Of a stretch of DNA of 64,000 nt, positions 1-10,320 are shown piece after piece. The position numbers and the translations under genes were made by a program. The notes beneath the pieces were generated by a model, which was not told the origin of the DNA, made no database searches, and saw nothing but the letters and a program-made list of their open reading frames with translations. The stretch comes from Terfezia claveryi (taxonomy: Eukaryota > Ascomycota > Pezizomycetes > Pezizales > Pezizaceae), in contig WHUX01000044.1 in assembly GCA_015179025.1 (NCBI GenBank), positions 1 to 64,000 of the forward strand, given 5' to 3'. Each line of letters opens with the position of its first letter. Positions within the stretch are counted from its first letter, which is position 1.

Positions 1-1
1 G

Positions 2-303
2 AGTCTGGAATCAGACCAACCCCTAAAAATCGGTAATACCTCGGCCTTTGAGGCCGAGCTTACACAGGAACTTCACAAGGCCACACAAGCAATTCAGCTT
101 GCGAGGCAAAGGATTCTCGATGCCTTTCGGCGGCAGAGTGACCAGGGCAAGGATCAAGACCACTTCTGTAAGTTTTAGGTCTTTCTATATACTCATAACT
201 AGTCACCCAAGGCTAACTCGACCTCGAATGTGAAGCCAATGAAAACGAGGAGACCAATGATGAAGAGGAGAGTGACAATGAAGATGACCTGGATGAAGAA
301 TAA
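2..303 (+). CDS. 3' end of a gene for an acidic-tailed protein (partial)
   Basis: Reading frame 2 is open from the window edge to position 167. A 68-bp intron follows at 168-235 (GTAAGT donor, GCTAAC branch at 212-217, AAG acceptor). The frame resumes exactly at 236 and ends at TAA 301-303. The tail is very acidic, with runs such as NDEEESDNEDDLDEE, and the part before the intron looks helical and charged (ELTQELHKATQAIQLARQRI). The 5' part lies outside the window. Acidic tails of this kind are seen at the C-terminus of pogo-type transposases, and pogo elements are common here, so this may be a transposase end. That is inference; I do not recognise the family. Confidence 0.5.
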
Positions 304-710
304 GTACCCAGGATTTATAGGGGTTTTTTTTTTTTGCTATATGTATTTTTTGCTTTTTTTATTGTTTTTTTTTGTGCATTGATTAGCTAGCTAGAAGTCA
401 AATACCATATGATTCCGATATCAAAGTAGAACCTGTACAATGGCGAGTGATGTTTTCCCGACGTAAAAGGGCGGGAGCCCAGCGTTACGGACGTGAGATC
501 AGAAGGAGGCCTGAGTTGAGGACGGGTGGACATGTGTGCAAGCGTTGGTGAAGAAGGTCGTTAGTGGAACAGCGTCATGAACGGTTGTGCAATTCGGATT
601 AACATCAGGGATGCATGCGCACCTTACATAGACGTCCAAGACGTGGGTTCACCGACCAAATGCGTCGGGATATACCTTGCCATCAAGGCTTGCATTACAA
701 ACGCGGGGGC

Positions 711-920
711 AATGTCCCAGTGCGTTCCAGACGTAAGAGCAACTGCCAAGAATTGGTCTTGCGTCCCAGGCATGTGAGCAACATCCCAGTACGTCCCAGA
801 AGCGAGAGCAACTGCCAAGAATTGATGTTGCGTCCCAGGCGTGTGATCAACATCCCATAACATCCCAGACACGACGGCAACTGCCAAGCATTGATGTTGC
901 ATCCCAGGCGTAGGTGCAGC
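711..920. repeat. Degenerate tandem repeat, about 69 bp, three copies
   Basis: Three consecutive units start near 711, 783 and 852. Each carries GCAACTGCCAAG, then TTGCGTCCCAGG, then a CATCCCA-type joint. The ORFs read across this stretch on both strands are products of the repeat. The surrounding 320-710 and 921-1140 hold no gene that I can support. Confidence 0.75.
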
Positions 921-949
921 GTCCTAGTGCATCGGGACGCTCACGAACC

Positions 950-1036
950 AAGCGTTCTCATCCTGATCTTGAGTTATCGTCCCATGCGTTACAAGCGTCG
1001 GACGTACAGGACGCAAATATTATTTTTGCTGATGCA
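950..1036 (+). repeat. Dispersed repeat, copy 1
   Basis: About 85 bp here, running from TTCTCATCCTGATCTTGAG to TTATTTTTGCTGATG, recurs at 31886-31970 with a few substitutions, mainly transitions. It could be one end of a transposon, but no terminal signature or target duplication was identified. Confidence 0.7.
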
Positions 1037-1403
1037 TGAGAGTTAGTAAGTCATATATATGGCAGGAAAGTGAGTTTTACCCTGATGTGTACTGGGGTTC
1101 ATTGAAATTTCGACAGGTTAAATCAGAAGAGTGAGATCTGAAGAGGTTTCAATAAGAAGCGGGGGAAGAATGTAAACTTGCACAGTCATCAAATGCTTGA
1201 CCGAGACCGTGAAAAGGTTTCAACATTAAACCTTAACTAAAACCTAGAGGTCTCAAACTTATAACACTTGTGATTTTTATTGTAATATGATAAATCAACA
1301 AGACCTATAATGTGAATAAAAGCCCTTGTGTAGTTCTTATAGATATCTACACCTTGTAGTATTCCAAAAGTCTCGCAAAGGTCTCAAAAAGGTCTTAAAA
1401 AGG

Positions 1404-2240
1404 TCTCAGTCAAACTATTGCTCCAGATAACTCCACGAACACACATATATATGCTAGAGCCTGCCGCGTATCCCAAGACACGTGGCAGGCCCTTGATTCT
1501 TGTAAATATCTAAAAGATATTCATCCTGAGTAGGGTATGCAGGTCAATATGCCTATTCGGGGAATTTTCGCGGAAAGGTCTCGGAAAGCTCTCACAAAGG
1601 TCTCGGAAAGCTCTCACAAAAGGTCTCAGTCAAACCTTTGTGAGAGCTTTCTAAAGCCTTTAACATATATGCTAAAGGCTCTGGCAAAGGTCTCAGTCAA
1701 ACGTTTACTCAGAATAACTCTATAAACACACATATATATACTGGAGCCTGCCGCGTATCTTGAGACATGCGGCAGGCTCTTGATTCTTGTGAATATCCAA
1801 AAGATATTCATCCTGGGCAGGGTATATAGGTCAATATGCCTATTCGGGGAATTTTCACGGAAAGGTCTCAGAAAGCTCTCACAAAGGTCTCAGAAAGCTC
1901 TCATAAAAGGTCTTAGTCAAACCTTTGTGAGAGCTTTCTGAGGCCTTTGTAAGAGCTTTCCGAGACCTTTATGAGAGCTTTCCGAGACCTTTCCGCGAAA
2001 ATTCCCCGAATAGGCATATTGACTTGCATACCCTGCCCAGGATGAATATCTTTTAGATATTCACAAGAATCAAGGGCCTGCCGTGTGTCTCAAGACACGC
2101 GGCAGGCTCCAGCATATATATATGTGTTCATGGAGTTATCCCAAGCGAATGTTTGACTGAGACCTTTGCCAGAGCCTTTAGCATATATATGTTAAAGGCC
2201 TCGGAAAGCTCTCACAAAGATTTGACTGAGACCTTTTGTG
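1404..2240. repeat. Foldback block: three copies of a ~230-bp module, one inverted
   Basis: Module copies lie at about 1404-1620 and 1691-1885 (direct) and about 1926-2165 (inverted). Each holds, in order, AGTCAAAC, an ACACACATATATAT tract, a GCCTGCCGCG...GGCAGGC hairpin, an ATATC...GATAT hairpin, a CATCCTG...GGTAT segment, the GCCTATTCGGGGAATTTT box and then GGTCTC/AAGCTCTCAC repeats. The middle and last copies form a long inverted repeat that could extrude as a cruciform. No coding capacity is visible. Confidence 0.8.
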
Positions 2241-2388
2241 AGAGCTTTCTGAGACCTTAAGATGTTATTGATTGATTGTATAAAGGTAGCAGTTCTACTC
2301 TCAGCTATTGTACTCCTGTCTTCTCTACCAAGTATCTTGTCTTCTCTACCAACTCTCTTGTCTTCCCTACCTAGTCTATTAATTATCT

Positions 2389-5300
2389 ATGTCCTCACGA
2401 AAACTGAAAGTTCCATATGAGAAGCCAACCCCCCATCAAAGTTTTACACGAGAATGCCATTGCAATGCTCTAGGGAGAGAGCCTCACATCGTACGATCTG
2501 CTCGACTTTGGGAGCTCCATAACAAACGCATCCATTATTAAGAAATATAAGAAGAACATGACCAAATCTCTTCTAAAAAACCCTTACTCAATACTACCAC
2601 TGATAATAAAGGGTCTGGTGTCGAAGAGAAGCCGAATCCTTACCACTACTCCTGAAAAGATCCCTTCTCCCGAAAAGATCCTTTCTCCCGAAATGATCCT
2701 AAGAAAAAGAAGCCTTTGGCAGTAATACACGAGAGTAGCTCAGATTCTGATCTCGATATACAGAACAAAAAACTGAGATCAATCGATGACTACAGCTCAA
2801 ATTCTAAGATTAATGTATGACTGAACAAAAAACTGAGATTAAAGAGCCGTGTTTTGGGGTCTCAGGTCAAAAATTTCAATCCTCAGTCTGTGCTATCCTC
2901 TAGCTCCTCCGATGGGGGTTATGGGAAAGAAACATTCAATAAGTTCTCTGCTCTAGAAACCCATGTGTTTGACATTGAATCATATGGAATACAGACCATG
3001 CATCCAGTAGCAAGGGATAAAGAAACCACACCTTCCTCAAGATCCAGTTCCTTTAGCTCAAGTTTAGCAGAAATATCAGGTTCTTCAAGCTCTACCAGAT
3101 CTGGCCCATCTATACAGAAGAGACCTAGCACATTGCTAAAAACTACTGCGAACTCCACACATGACTTAGTCCCTAAATATGATTCTGACTCAGAAAATCC
3201 TTCAAGTTTAAGTTCTTCCAGCTCTTCTCAGGACGAAAATGAAGTTATATCAGAGACAGAAGACGAATTAGACTATCGTAGTATCAAAGGTACTTTTTTA
3301 ATCTAAGCATATTACATTAGCCAATTCAAGTACTAACTTATACTTATAGCACGTCTTAATACCAGTGACTTGATATCTATTGCCCTATTTGACCTTAAAC
3401 TCAGCGGTAATACTATACGTCAGCAAGCTAATTGTTATATATGGATCATTAAAGCTGTCTCCTTGCCCGACAAAGCTCCATATACATTCCGGACAACAGT
3501 CAAGAGACTATAGCGCCAAACTGGAATTAGGCATATTTCATATGATTGTTGTATTGATTCCTGTTTTTGCTATTTCAATTTGGCACTTGAAGCATGCCCC
3601 AATCCTAAATGCGGCAAACCACGATGGAAAACCTCTAAAGTAGGTAACCTTAAGATCCCATTCAAAACCTTTGACTACATTCCCTTGATCCCACGAATTA
3701 AGCTCCAATTTAGCGACCTGAAAAGAGCCGCTGAATTAGTCAATTATAGAGCAAAAGTCGAAGCATGGGGTGAACGAAACAAGGATTCATATAAGGATTA
3801 CTGGAATGGTGAACTACATCAAAGCCTAAAATGCAAAGGCTTATTCACCAAAAAGCAAGATCAGGCCTACCTCCTAACTACTGATGGTTTTCGAGTCTTC
3901 AAATACCGAAAACTATTCCAAGCTTGGCCTCTGCTGATAGTCCCACTCAATGTTCCACTAGAGAGGAGACACCTCTGTCACAACCTCCTTCCAGTTGGAC
4001 TTATCCCTGGACCAAAAGCTCCTTACAATCTTCAATCTTTCCTCCAGTCCCTCGTTCAGGAGTTTTTGGAACTTGAAAAAGGGATCCCTAATGTATACGA
4101 TGCCAGCACAGGCCAGGATATCACACTTAATAGCTACTTGACTCTAGTTAGTTCTGATATGCCTGCGCGTGAAAAGATAATCAACTGCTATGGTACATCA
4201 GGCAGCCGCTACTGCTCATATTGTTATGCACATGGTTGTTATAAGTACCTGTCCTGCTCCCCCAGTTTCACCTAGATGCATTCTGCTAACTTCTAAGTAC
4301 AGAAACCATATCTACTATCCATTTACCCCCCCGAAAGACCCACCTGCATCTCTGCCTAACCAACATGAATGGTCAAAAATTGATCATAGAAAAGGCCTGC
4401 TTAAGAGGGTGAATGGGGACTGGAGGCAGGATGCAATACATATAATAGAAAATTTGGATAGTGAGTATGGTGAAAGCATTGGTCTCAAAGGAGTTTGTGA
4501 ATTGATGAGGCTTTCATTAATTGACTTTCCAAAGAGCTTTCCGCTAGACTCGATGCATCTATTTTATGAAAACCTAGTGAAAAATCTTTTTGACCACTAT
4601 CGAGGCCAGTTTTTTGACAAAAGAGGTACTACCAACTTGAATTCTGGGAAAAAAGTCAAATCTACTAAGAAGTTTGCCCAGATGGAGGACCCCTATTGCA
4701 TTGCTCCTTCCACTTGGGAAAAGATTGGTAGGGATATAGATACCTCAATAGATTCTATACCTGCACAATTTGGGGAACCTATCCATTCAATTACCTCCAA
4801 CTGTCACCATTATAAAGTATACGAATAGAAATAGTGGGGTCATTCCTACTCCTTGATTTACAATAAGGACATACTTCCCGAGAAATTCTATCAGCCTTAT
4901 TTTCATCTAATGGAAGCAGTAACAATCTTAGCAGGCACTTCTATTAGTCCGACTCAACTACAGCTAATTGAAGGTAAGCACTTCCCCAAATTTACAGGCC
5001 AGTTAACTAATAACTTAATAGATACTCTGGGAAACTTTATTGATCATTATGAGCAAGAATATTACCGCTTCTTATATAAATGCCTCAGTGCTGCCAGAGC
5101 AACCATCCACATACTGTGCCATATAACTGATTGTGTACGCTAGGCAGGGCCAATGTACGTTTATTCACAATGGACTATGGAAAGATTCTGTAGAACTATT
5201 GCTCAAAAGGTATCATATTCCCAGATAATAATAAATAGATCTAATATTGGCTAGTAGTGATAAATTATTAGGCAAAAAGTAAAGTTCAAGCCAATCGCAA

Positions 5301-6060
5301 TATGTCTCTTTCTATTTTGAATAAGGAATTACAGAGTCATATGCATTGGGTAGTTGATTGGGATCAAAATAATGGAGATGAACCAGATTCTACTTTATGG
5401 TCAATTTGTTTGAAGCAATTAACAACACAGAAGAAGAAGCATAGACGCAAGCAAGCTGATGAGGCTGTCCCTGGACTGAATAGGCCTTCGAGATGCCTAA
5501 ATCTCCCAACTGGGGAGTTTATTAAACTCAAACAGTACTTCTCTCAATACCCTATATCTGTCGACCGCTCCAACTCAGACACTGCCTCACTGCCTCCTCA
5601 GGGAGATGTGAGGCCGCATATTAATGTCAATGTCTACAAGTTAAAAAGGCATGTATTATCATGGGCATCATGCATTGCTCAGGATTATTTACAGGTTATT
5701 CGACCTATGTCCACACATTTGACTAACCAAGCCACCCGGGATGTATCCTACATACGTTATGAGATTAATCACCTGCTGGGAGAACATCCTCAGTGGGCCA
5801 TTGATTCAAATGAATGTAGAGTTCAATCACATTTTGGATGGCTTGTTCGGTTGGTCAGTATCCCTTTCGCAGGGAAAGTCTATGGACTTGGGTATATCAA
5901 GAAGTATTGGACAGTGTTAATTCCCAGAGGTATTCGCCGGATCACTACTAGTGGGAGTCATACCTATGTCCCAATAGAACATATTCAGGAATTGTTAGGT
6001 ATTGTGTTTAGAGATCAAGACAAATTTTTCATAGCACTTGGAACTGCGTTACTTCCTTGA
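2389..6060 (+). pseudogene. Plavaka-type transposase, broken by stops and frameshifts
   Basis: The frame opens at ATG 2389, behind a CT-rich leader, with an N-terminal C-H-C and W-x-x-H pattern (ECHCNALGREP). It is followed by a Ser/Asp-rich linker and a well-formed 60-bp intron at 3290-3349 (GTACTT, TACTAAC, TATAG). The core reads YDCCIDSC, CPNPKCGKPRW, LLTTDGFRVFK, GLIPGPKAPYN, GSRYCSYC, FPLDSMHLFYENL and ITDCVR, the usual order in Tnp2/Plavaka enzymes, including two acidic catalytic-type positions (TTDGF and LDSMH). In-frame stops lie at 2539 and 2548 (TAA), 2653 and 2818 (TGA), 3511 (TAG) and again near 4826-4834 and 5141. The frame shifts at about 4245-4275, where a 31-nt GT...AG segment is too short for a normal intron, and again near 5285. 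The C-terminal part (5302-6060) is open. The element is inactive. Confidence 0.8.
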
Positions 6061-6499
6061 TATTTTGCCTTTTTTTTATCGCTTATGTACCTAAATACTA
6101 ATGCGTATGAGTTATCAATAAAATATATTGAATACTAGTTTCTCTTAAAATGAATAAACAACCTTTCATAATGACACCAGTAGAGGCGGTAGGAGACCTC
6201 GCTTTGATCTCTACAGAAAATGATACCTTAATAGGGTCTCTGCAGAGAAGGAAACCTTAAGAGGGTCTCTGTAGAGAAGGAAACCTTAATAGGGTCTCAC
6301 GATGTCGCTAAGGCCTCCCCAAAGTCTCAAACTATTCTCCATAGCCTTTTTGAAGGTCTCAACTTGCTTGAAAAGTCTCACTTCGGTTCAAAGGTTTCAT
6401 GGCTAAGCCTCAGCAGGTCTAACTTGGCCGAAAACTCGCGACTTAGACCTAAACTTGGACTAAAGTTGAAACTTTTAATTAAGTTTACTATGGGCGCCC

Positions 6500-7072
6500 A
6501 TATTAACTAATGAACCACAGTGGATATCGTACATCTCAATGCCTTGCGTGAGGCTGGAAACGATGCAACGGCTTTGAATACTCCAGTCTGAAGACATCAA
6601 TACATCCGGGAATTCAAACTGGCAACTACCTCCCGAGTCTGAAGACCAACCCCTCCTCATGGCCAAACGGGACCGCATAGGAGTAGCGAGTAGGTTCTAA
6701 AAAAAAAAAAGATGAATGAGGGACCAACCCTGCCAACAGAAACAGAAGATGAAGGTTCCGACCTTGAGATTTTAGCTGATGAGGAGAAGGCGGATGAAAG
6801 TGACGATGAGCAGGGAGAGTATATTACTGAAGAAGAGGCTGTCAATATGCTACGATTACGCTTGGGGAGGAGATCGTGTTCCTAGATCTCAATTATGCCA
6901 CTGTCGGCATCGTTCCGGATTTTTTGTTTTTTTCCTGGAAATTGTTTTATAAGACAGTACCTATCCCGTTTTTAAGCTAGTATCGTATATAAGACAGTAA
7001 ATTTAAGGTCCCTCCGACCGCCCGTTTGTAAATAAGACAGCATTCTTACTTGCCTGTACCAAGTTTGAACGG
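6500..7072 (+). mobile_element. pogo/Fot1-type element remnant (transposase C-terminus and right end)
   Basis: The translation around 6620-6650 (LPPESEDQP) and 6733-6890 (DEGSDLEILADEE...YITEEEAV) matches the same protein end in the elements at 17437-18308 and 59961-60589. The right end carries the AAGACAGTA words and the AAGACAGCATTCTTACTTGC block, but the terminal repeat is degraded just before ACGGTA. The left part is decayed and its limit is uncertain. The element is interrupted by a short LINE end at 6653-6721. Confidence 0.7.
6653..6721 (+). mobile_element. Minimal LINE 3' end inserted in the pogo remnant
   Basis: CTCCTCATGGCC, GGGACCGCATAGGAGTA and a poly(A) run form the 3' end shared by all LINE copies in this window. 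GACCAACCC lies on both sides (6644-6652 and 6722-6730). The uninterrupted pogo copy near 17790 has this site only once, so it is a target-site duplication. Only about 57 bp plus the tail were copied, an extreme 5' truncation. Confidence 0.85.
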
Positions 7073-8844
7073 TATTTGCATATACCGTATTAAAATTGGC
7101 AACACCAGAGAATGCTTCAAGTACGTTTGCAGATGGAGCAGAACCTAGTGGATGAAACTGGCCCAAATCTATCCTGCTACATATCATCTTCTGCAACTGA
7201 CATTGGTCAAGCAAACCTATGGTGAGAACTGTGCAATGCATTGCGTACCGTGATGTTGAGGCAAGTGCAAAAAAAAATTAATTTTTGTAGCACCCTGGGC
7301 AATTGCAGAATCCAGGCCATTCTGGGATTGCCACCCGCAACGGCCATGAATATCACATACATAGCATGAACAGTGCATTCATGACTTGCTCCCCGCCATG
7401 GCGCCGGAACCCCAAAGGTCATAATATAAAAGAATTCGCCTGAAACCAAGAATTAATGGAAGAGTTTGGGATGTGTATCCGGTAAATCTCTGCTATCAAA
7501 CATCTCTGCTATCAAACACTGAATCCTACTTTCACATTATTGTGCGATTTTGCTTAGGACTTACTTCTATCGCATAGCCTGATTATGTTTCTCTCTGCTG
7601 TTTTTATACATAGTTGAACCTAAGAACACCTAACAGGTTATATACAGAATTTGCAATTTCTAAATTTCAGTCACGTGCACGTTTGCCAGTTCTTACGAAA
7701 ACACTAAGCCCGTCCGGTTCTAGCACTCAAATTCGAATACCAAAGCTTCCCGTTACCCTGAATATATTACCATTTTAAAATCAGTGCTTGAGGCCCAGAA
7801 GGTTCTTTCATAACATAGGCGTGCAATTGAGTTTATATCCTCCCGAACCAAAGAAATACAAATGAGAAACATATTCCGGTATATCAGAAGTCCCCTCAAT
7901 TATCCTCCCGTTGACTGTAATCTCGCAGTCTCCTTCTCAACCAGCGGCATGTTCCCATCATTTTCCCAATTTTCTCCTTCACAGCAAACTGGCACCACAT
8001 GGGTGCCTGTTTCTACTGCATGCTTGCCTCACAGCTCCCACAGGTTGGGTCGACCGCGCTCACCGCATGATGCACAAATTACTGGTTCATATACTTAGTT
8101 TATAATACCCCTTGTTGCAAAATGGCACCCAAAACTGGGGTGCCCGGGTCACCTAATCAAACTGATCAAATGCGCAAGTGGAAAAATATCCATGCTTTAG
8201 GGAGACGCGTGACACGACTACTCTTGGAAATGAATAAATGTATATTTTGGATGATGTTTGTGTGGGTTCACAATGTTGTCAAGAGATGAAAATGACACAA
8301 TGCGACTTTGTAAAGCTCATATTGAAATATTACGGTTCAGTATTCATGTCGAGCTTGCAACACAACCCAGTTTGGACTCGAAACCAGAAATAAAGGGTAG
8401 AGTCCAAGAAGGAGGTGGGAAGGACGTGGCTCCGGTTACACCCCCGGTAACCAAAGGTGCAAAAACAAGCTACTGTACGTCAAGTAGCTCAACAGGTGAC
8501 TGGACCAAAGCTGCCGACAAGGAGTATGTCGACATGAAAGCCTTCGTGGTTCATGGTGTCCCATGCCATAGACCCATGGCGGACACAATACAGGATGTGA
8601 AACGAGGGGTATTATTGGAGCGAGGGTAGGGGATGTAATAAAACCATTAGCTCAGTGGTTTTTTTCTTACGAAGCCGGTCTCTTTTCATATGCGGGAGGT
8701 CATACAAGGATGATGTCGAGAGGAAGATGGTTCCCGGTTGGGGCATATAATTTTCAATAGAAGGTCGGGTAAAGGAGAGGGTTCAGAGTAAGCTGGGGTC
8801 ATATACAGTTTCTTTACGTTGGCAGGTCACAGATGTCCGAATCC

Positions 8845-8917
8845 TCGAAGCCCCGAAGCCTCCCCTTTAAAGGTTCGACCTAAGCTTTCGGTACAAGCTA
8901 AGGCTTCGGGGCTTCGA
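8845..8917. repeat. Perfect 16-bp inverted repeat (hairpin)
   Basis: Arm TCGAAGCCCCGAAGCC (8845-8860) is the exact reverse complement of 8902-8917. A further GCTTCGGGGCTTCGGGG copy follows directly. The 41-nt loop holds a smaller AAGCTT-centred stem. No poly(T) follows and no gene ends here, so a terminator role is not supported. Confidence 0.8.
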
Positions 8918-9522
8918 GCTTCGGGGCTTCGGGGCCCCGTCATGATCTTAGGTCGATTGCCGGTATAGTACTAAGTAAGTCAAGAAACAGTTGTCTAACG
9001 TAATACCTTAGAAGTCTTGGCGGGGTTCGCATATAGGATCGAGACTAGCAATTTAGGTAATTTGGTATTGCTCACCTGAATGACCTTTTTTAACCCAAAT
9101 GGGTAGTTTTGTGCTGCCACTATATTTAGCCTGTGTCACATCTCGGGACCGGAAGCCAGATCAGCTTCGTGGCGTTTCTGTGATGGAACTTCTTAAGGAT
9201 TTATTTACAACATGAAATTGAACTAACCGACGGCTAGAATTTGCCGAATGTCAGCCTAAGTGAGGCTGTTGGTCCAACTTGGCCCTGGGAGGTGATATGG
9301 CCTGCTGCGGATTGTATGACGTGAGATTTTTTTCATCAAGATTTAGGTTGTCCATATATCTATCTGTTTGATTGAGTGATATAATTAGACGACTCACAGT
9401 TTCTTTGTCCCGAGAGGCTCAGCTTGTGCCTTCCCCATTTGCAGTGGCCCACTTGTTTGTTTCAGAGTATATTATGCTTGAGGTATAACCACACTTTATA
9501 ATTATTTATATTAACCAAAGAG

Positions 9523-9529
9523 TATAAAT
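9523..9529 (+). promoter_or_regulatory. TATA box of the secreted-protein gene
   Basis: TATAAAT lies 128 bp upstream of the ATG at 9657 in an otherwise AT-poor, CT-rich leader, a usual spacing for a strongly expressed fungal gene. Confidence 0.45.
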
Positions 9530-9656
9530 CCCCCTCTTCAGTCCTCGAGTCCACATGGCCCTAATAGCTAGATTTTAGATCATAGACTCTTGGATCTCGC
9601 CAAGTTCGCTCTCGTTTCTGGCGTGTCACCGCATATCTCAATTATCATCCGTCAAA

Positions 9657-10320
9657 ATGAAATTTGCACTTACTTTGGCCGTCTTGATCGCCAGCGTCCT
9701 GCCTACAGCGGTCACAGCACAGACGAATACGAAGTACCCGTTTCGTCTCCGAGCATGGCGAGACTCACGGTTTAATAACCCCCTCCCCCTAAGTATCTAT
9801 GTGGAACTAGACCCCACCACCGGAGACGCCATCATTAATCGGACGGCGGGATATACTGGATTTGATAGTGTAAGGAGTTTCTAATGTTTTGGGAAAATCA
9901 TGTTAATCATTTCCGTGTGTCAATTAGTACCTAGATCCCACCCCTGAGGAAGGAACACTCCATAAGAATGGCACTGGAGAAATGGGCCATCTCTTCCCCC
10001 TCCACGGCATGGACACAAATCAGCCTCACTATCAACTCCGCTACTCTAGAGGGATTCCCAAAATTGCTGGGGTCCTCTGGAGGAATTTCACAACGGTCGG
10101 GCGTGGCTGCGGTGCCATGTGCGGTGGCGCAACGTTGGATTATGATATTGGTGGAGATAGGGGATATGGGGAGTGGTATATCGTTCCAAAGAAAACAGAT
10201 GCCCATGGGAAGAAGTGTGACAGGCATGTATGGTATCTGCGATGGATTGGAGTCAAATTTGCGAACGAGACTATAGTTATACCGGATGGGGGATATAGTG
10301 TCTATTTGTGGAAATCCTAA
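9657..10320 (+). CDS. Small secreted protein, two exons
   Basis: Exon 1 is 9657-9869 and exon 2 is 9928-10320. The 58-bp intron (9870-9927, GTAAGG donor, GTTAATC branch, TTAG acceptor) keeps the frame, giving 201 residues. The first ~21 residues (MKFALTLAVLIASVLPTAVTA) are a clear signal peptide, so the product should be secreted. The mature part has no membrane segment. It contains NRT and NGT and NFT glycosylation sites, a Cys pair (GCGAMCGG), a third Cys (KKCDRH) and an aromatic, Gly-rich C-terminal half (WYIVPKK, WYLRWIG, YSVYLW). I do not recognise the family. Size and secretion fit an effector-like or cell-wall-associated protein, but that is inference. The gene stands alone between long non-coding stretches. 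Confidence 0.75.

Larger units (their letters stand above)
1230..6430 (+). mobile_element. Decayed Plavaka/CACTA-like DNA transposon
   Basis: A broken Tnp2/Plavaka-type transposase (2389-6060) is flanked on both sides by stretches full of AAAGGTCTC-like words (1235-2260 and 6190-6400). Many short subterminal repeats around a single large transposase are typical of CACTA-type elements. I could not identify terminal inverted repeats or a target duplication, so both outer limits are approximate. The left flank also contains a foldback structure, described separately, which may be part of the element or a nested insertion. Confidence 0.6.
7073..9656. other. Intergenic, no gene supported
   Basis: ORFs here are short, lack recognisable domains and show no consistent splice structure. 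The longest (8258-8629) has no family resemblance that I can name. The one clear structure is the hairpin at 8845-8917. A TATA box for the next gene lies at 9523-9529. Confidence 0.5.

Noticed and set aside
624..902. ORFs on both strands across the 69-bp repeat
   Set aside because: Repeated codons follow the DNA repeat and no protein features are seen.
711..920. CRISPR-like array
   Set aside because: Units are contiguous and degenerate, without unique spacers, and the genome is fungal.
8258..8629. 123-codon plus-strand ORF
   Set aside because: No domain, no signal, no intron or promoter support; composition is not convincing.
8845..8917. Hairpin as a transcription terminator
   Set aside because: This is eukaryotic DNA with no gene end or poly(T) next to it.
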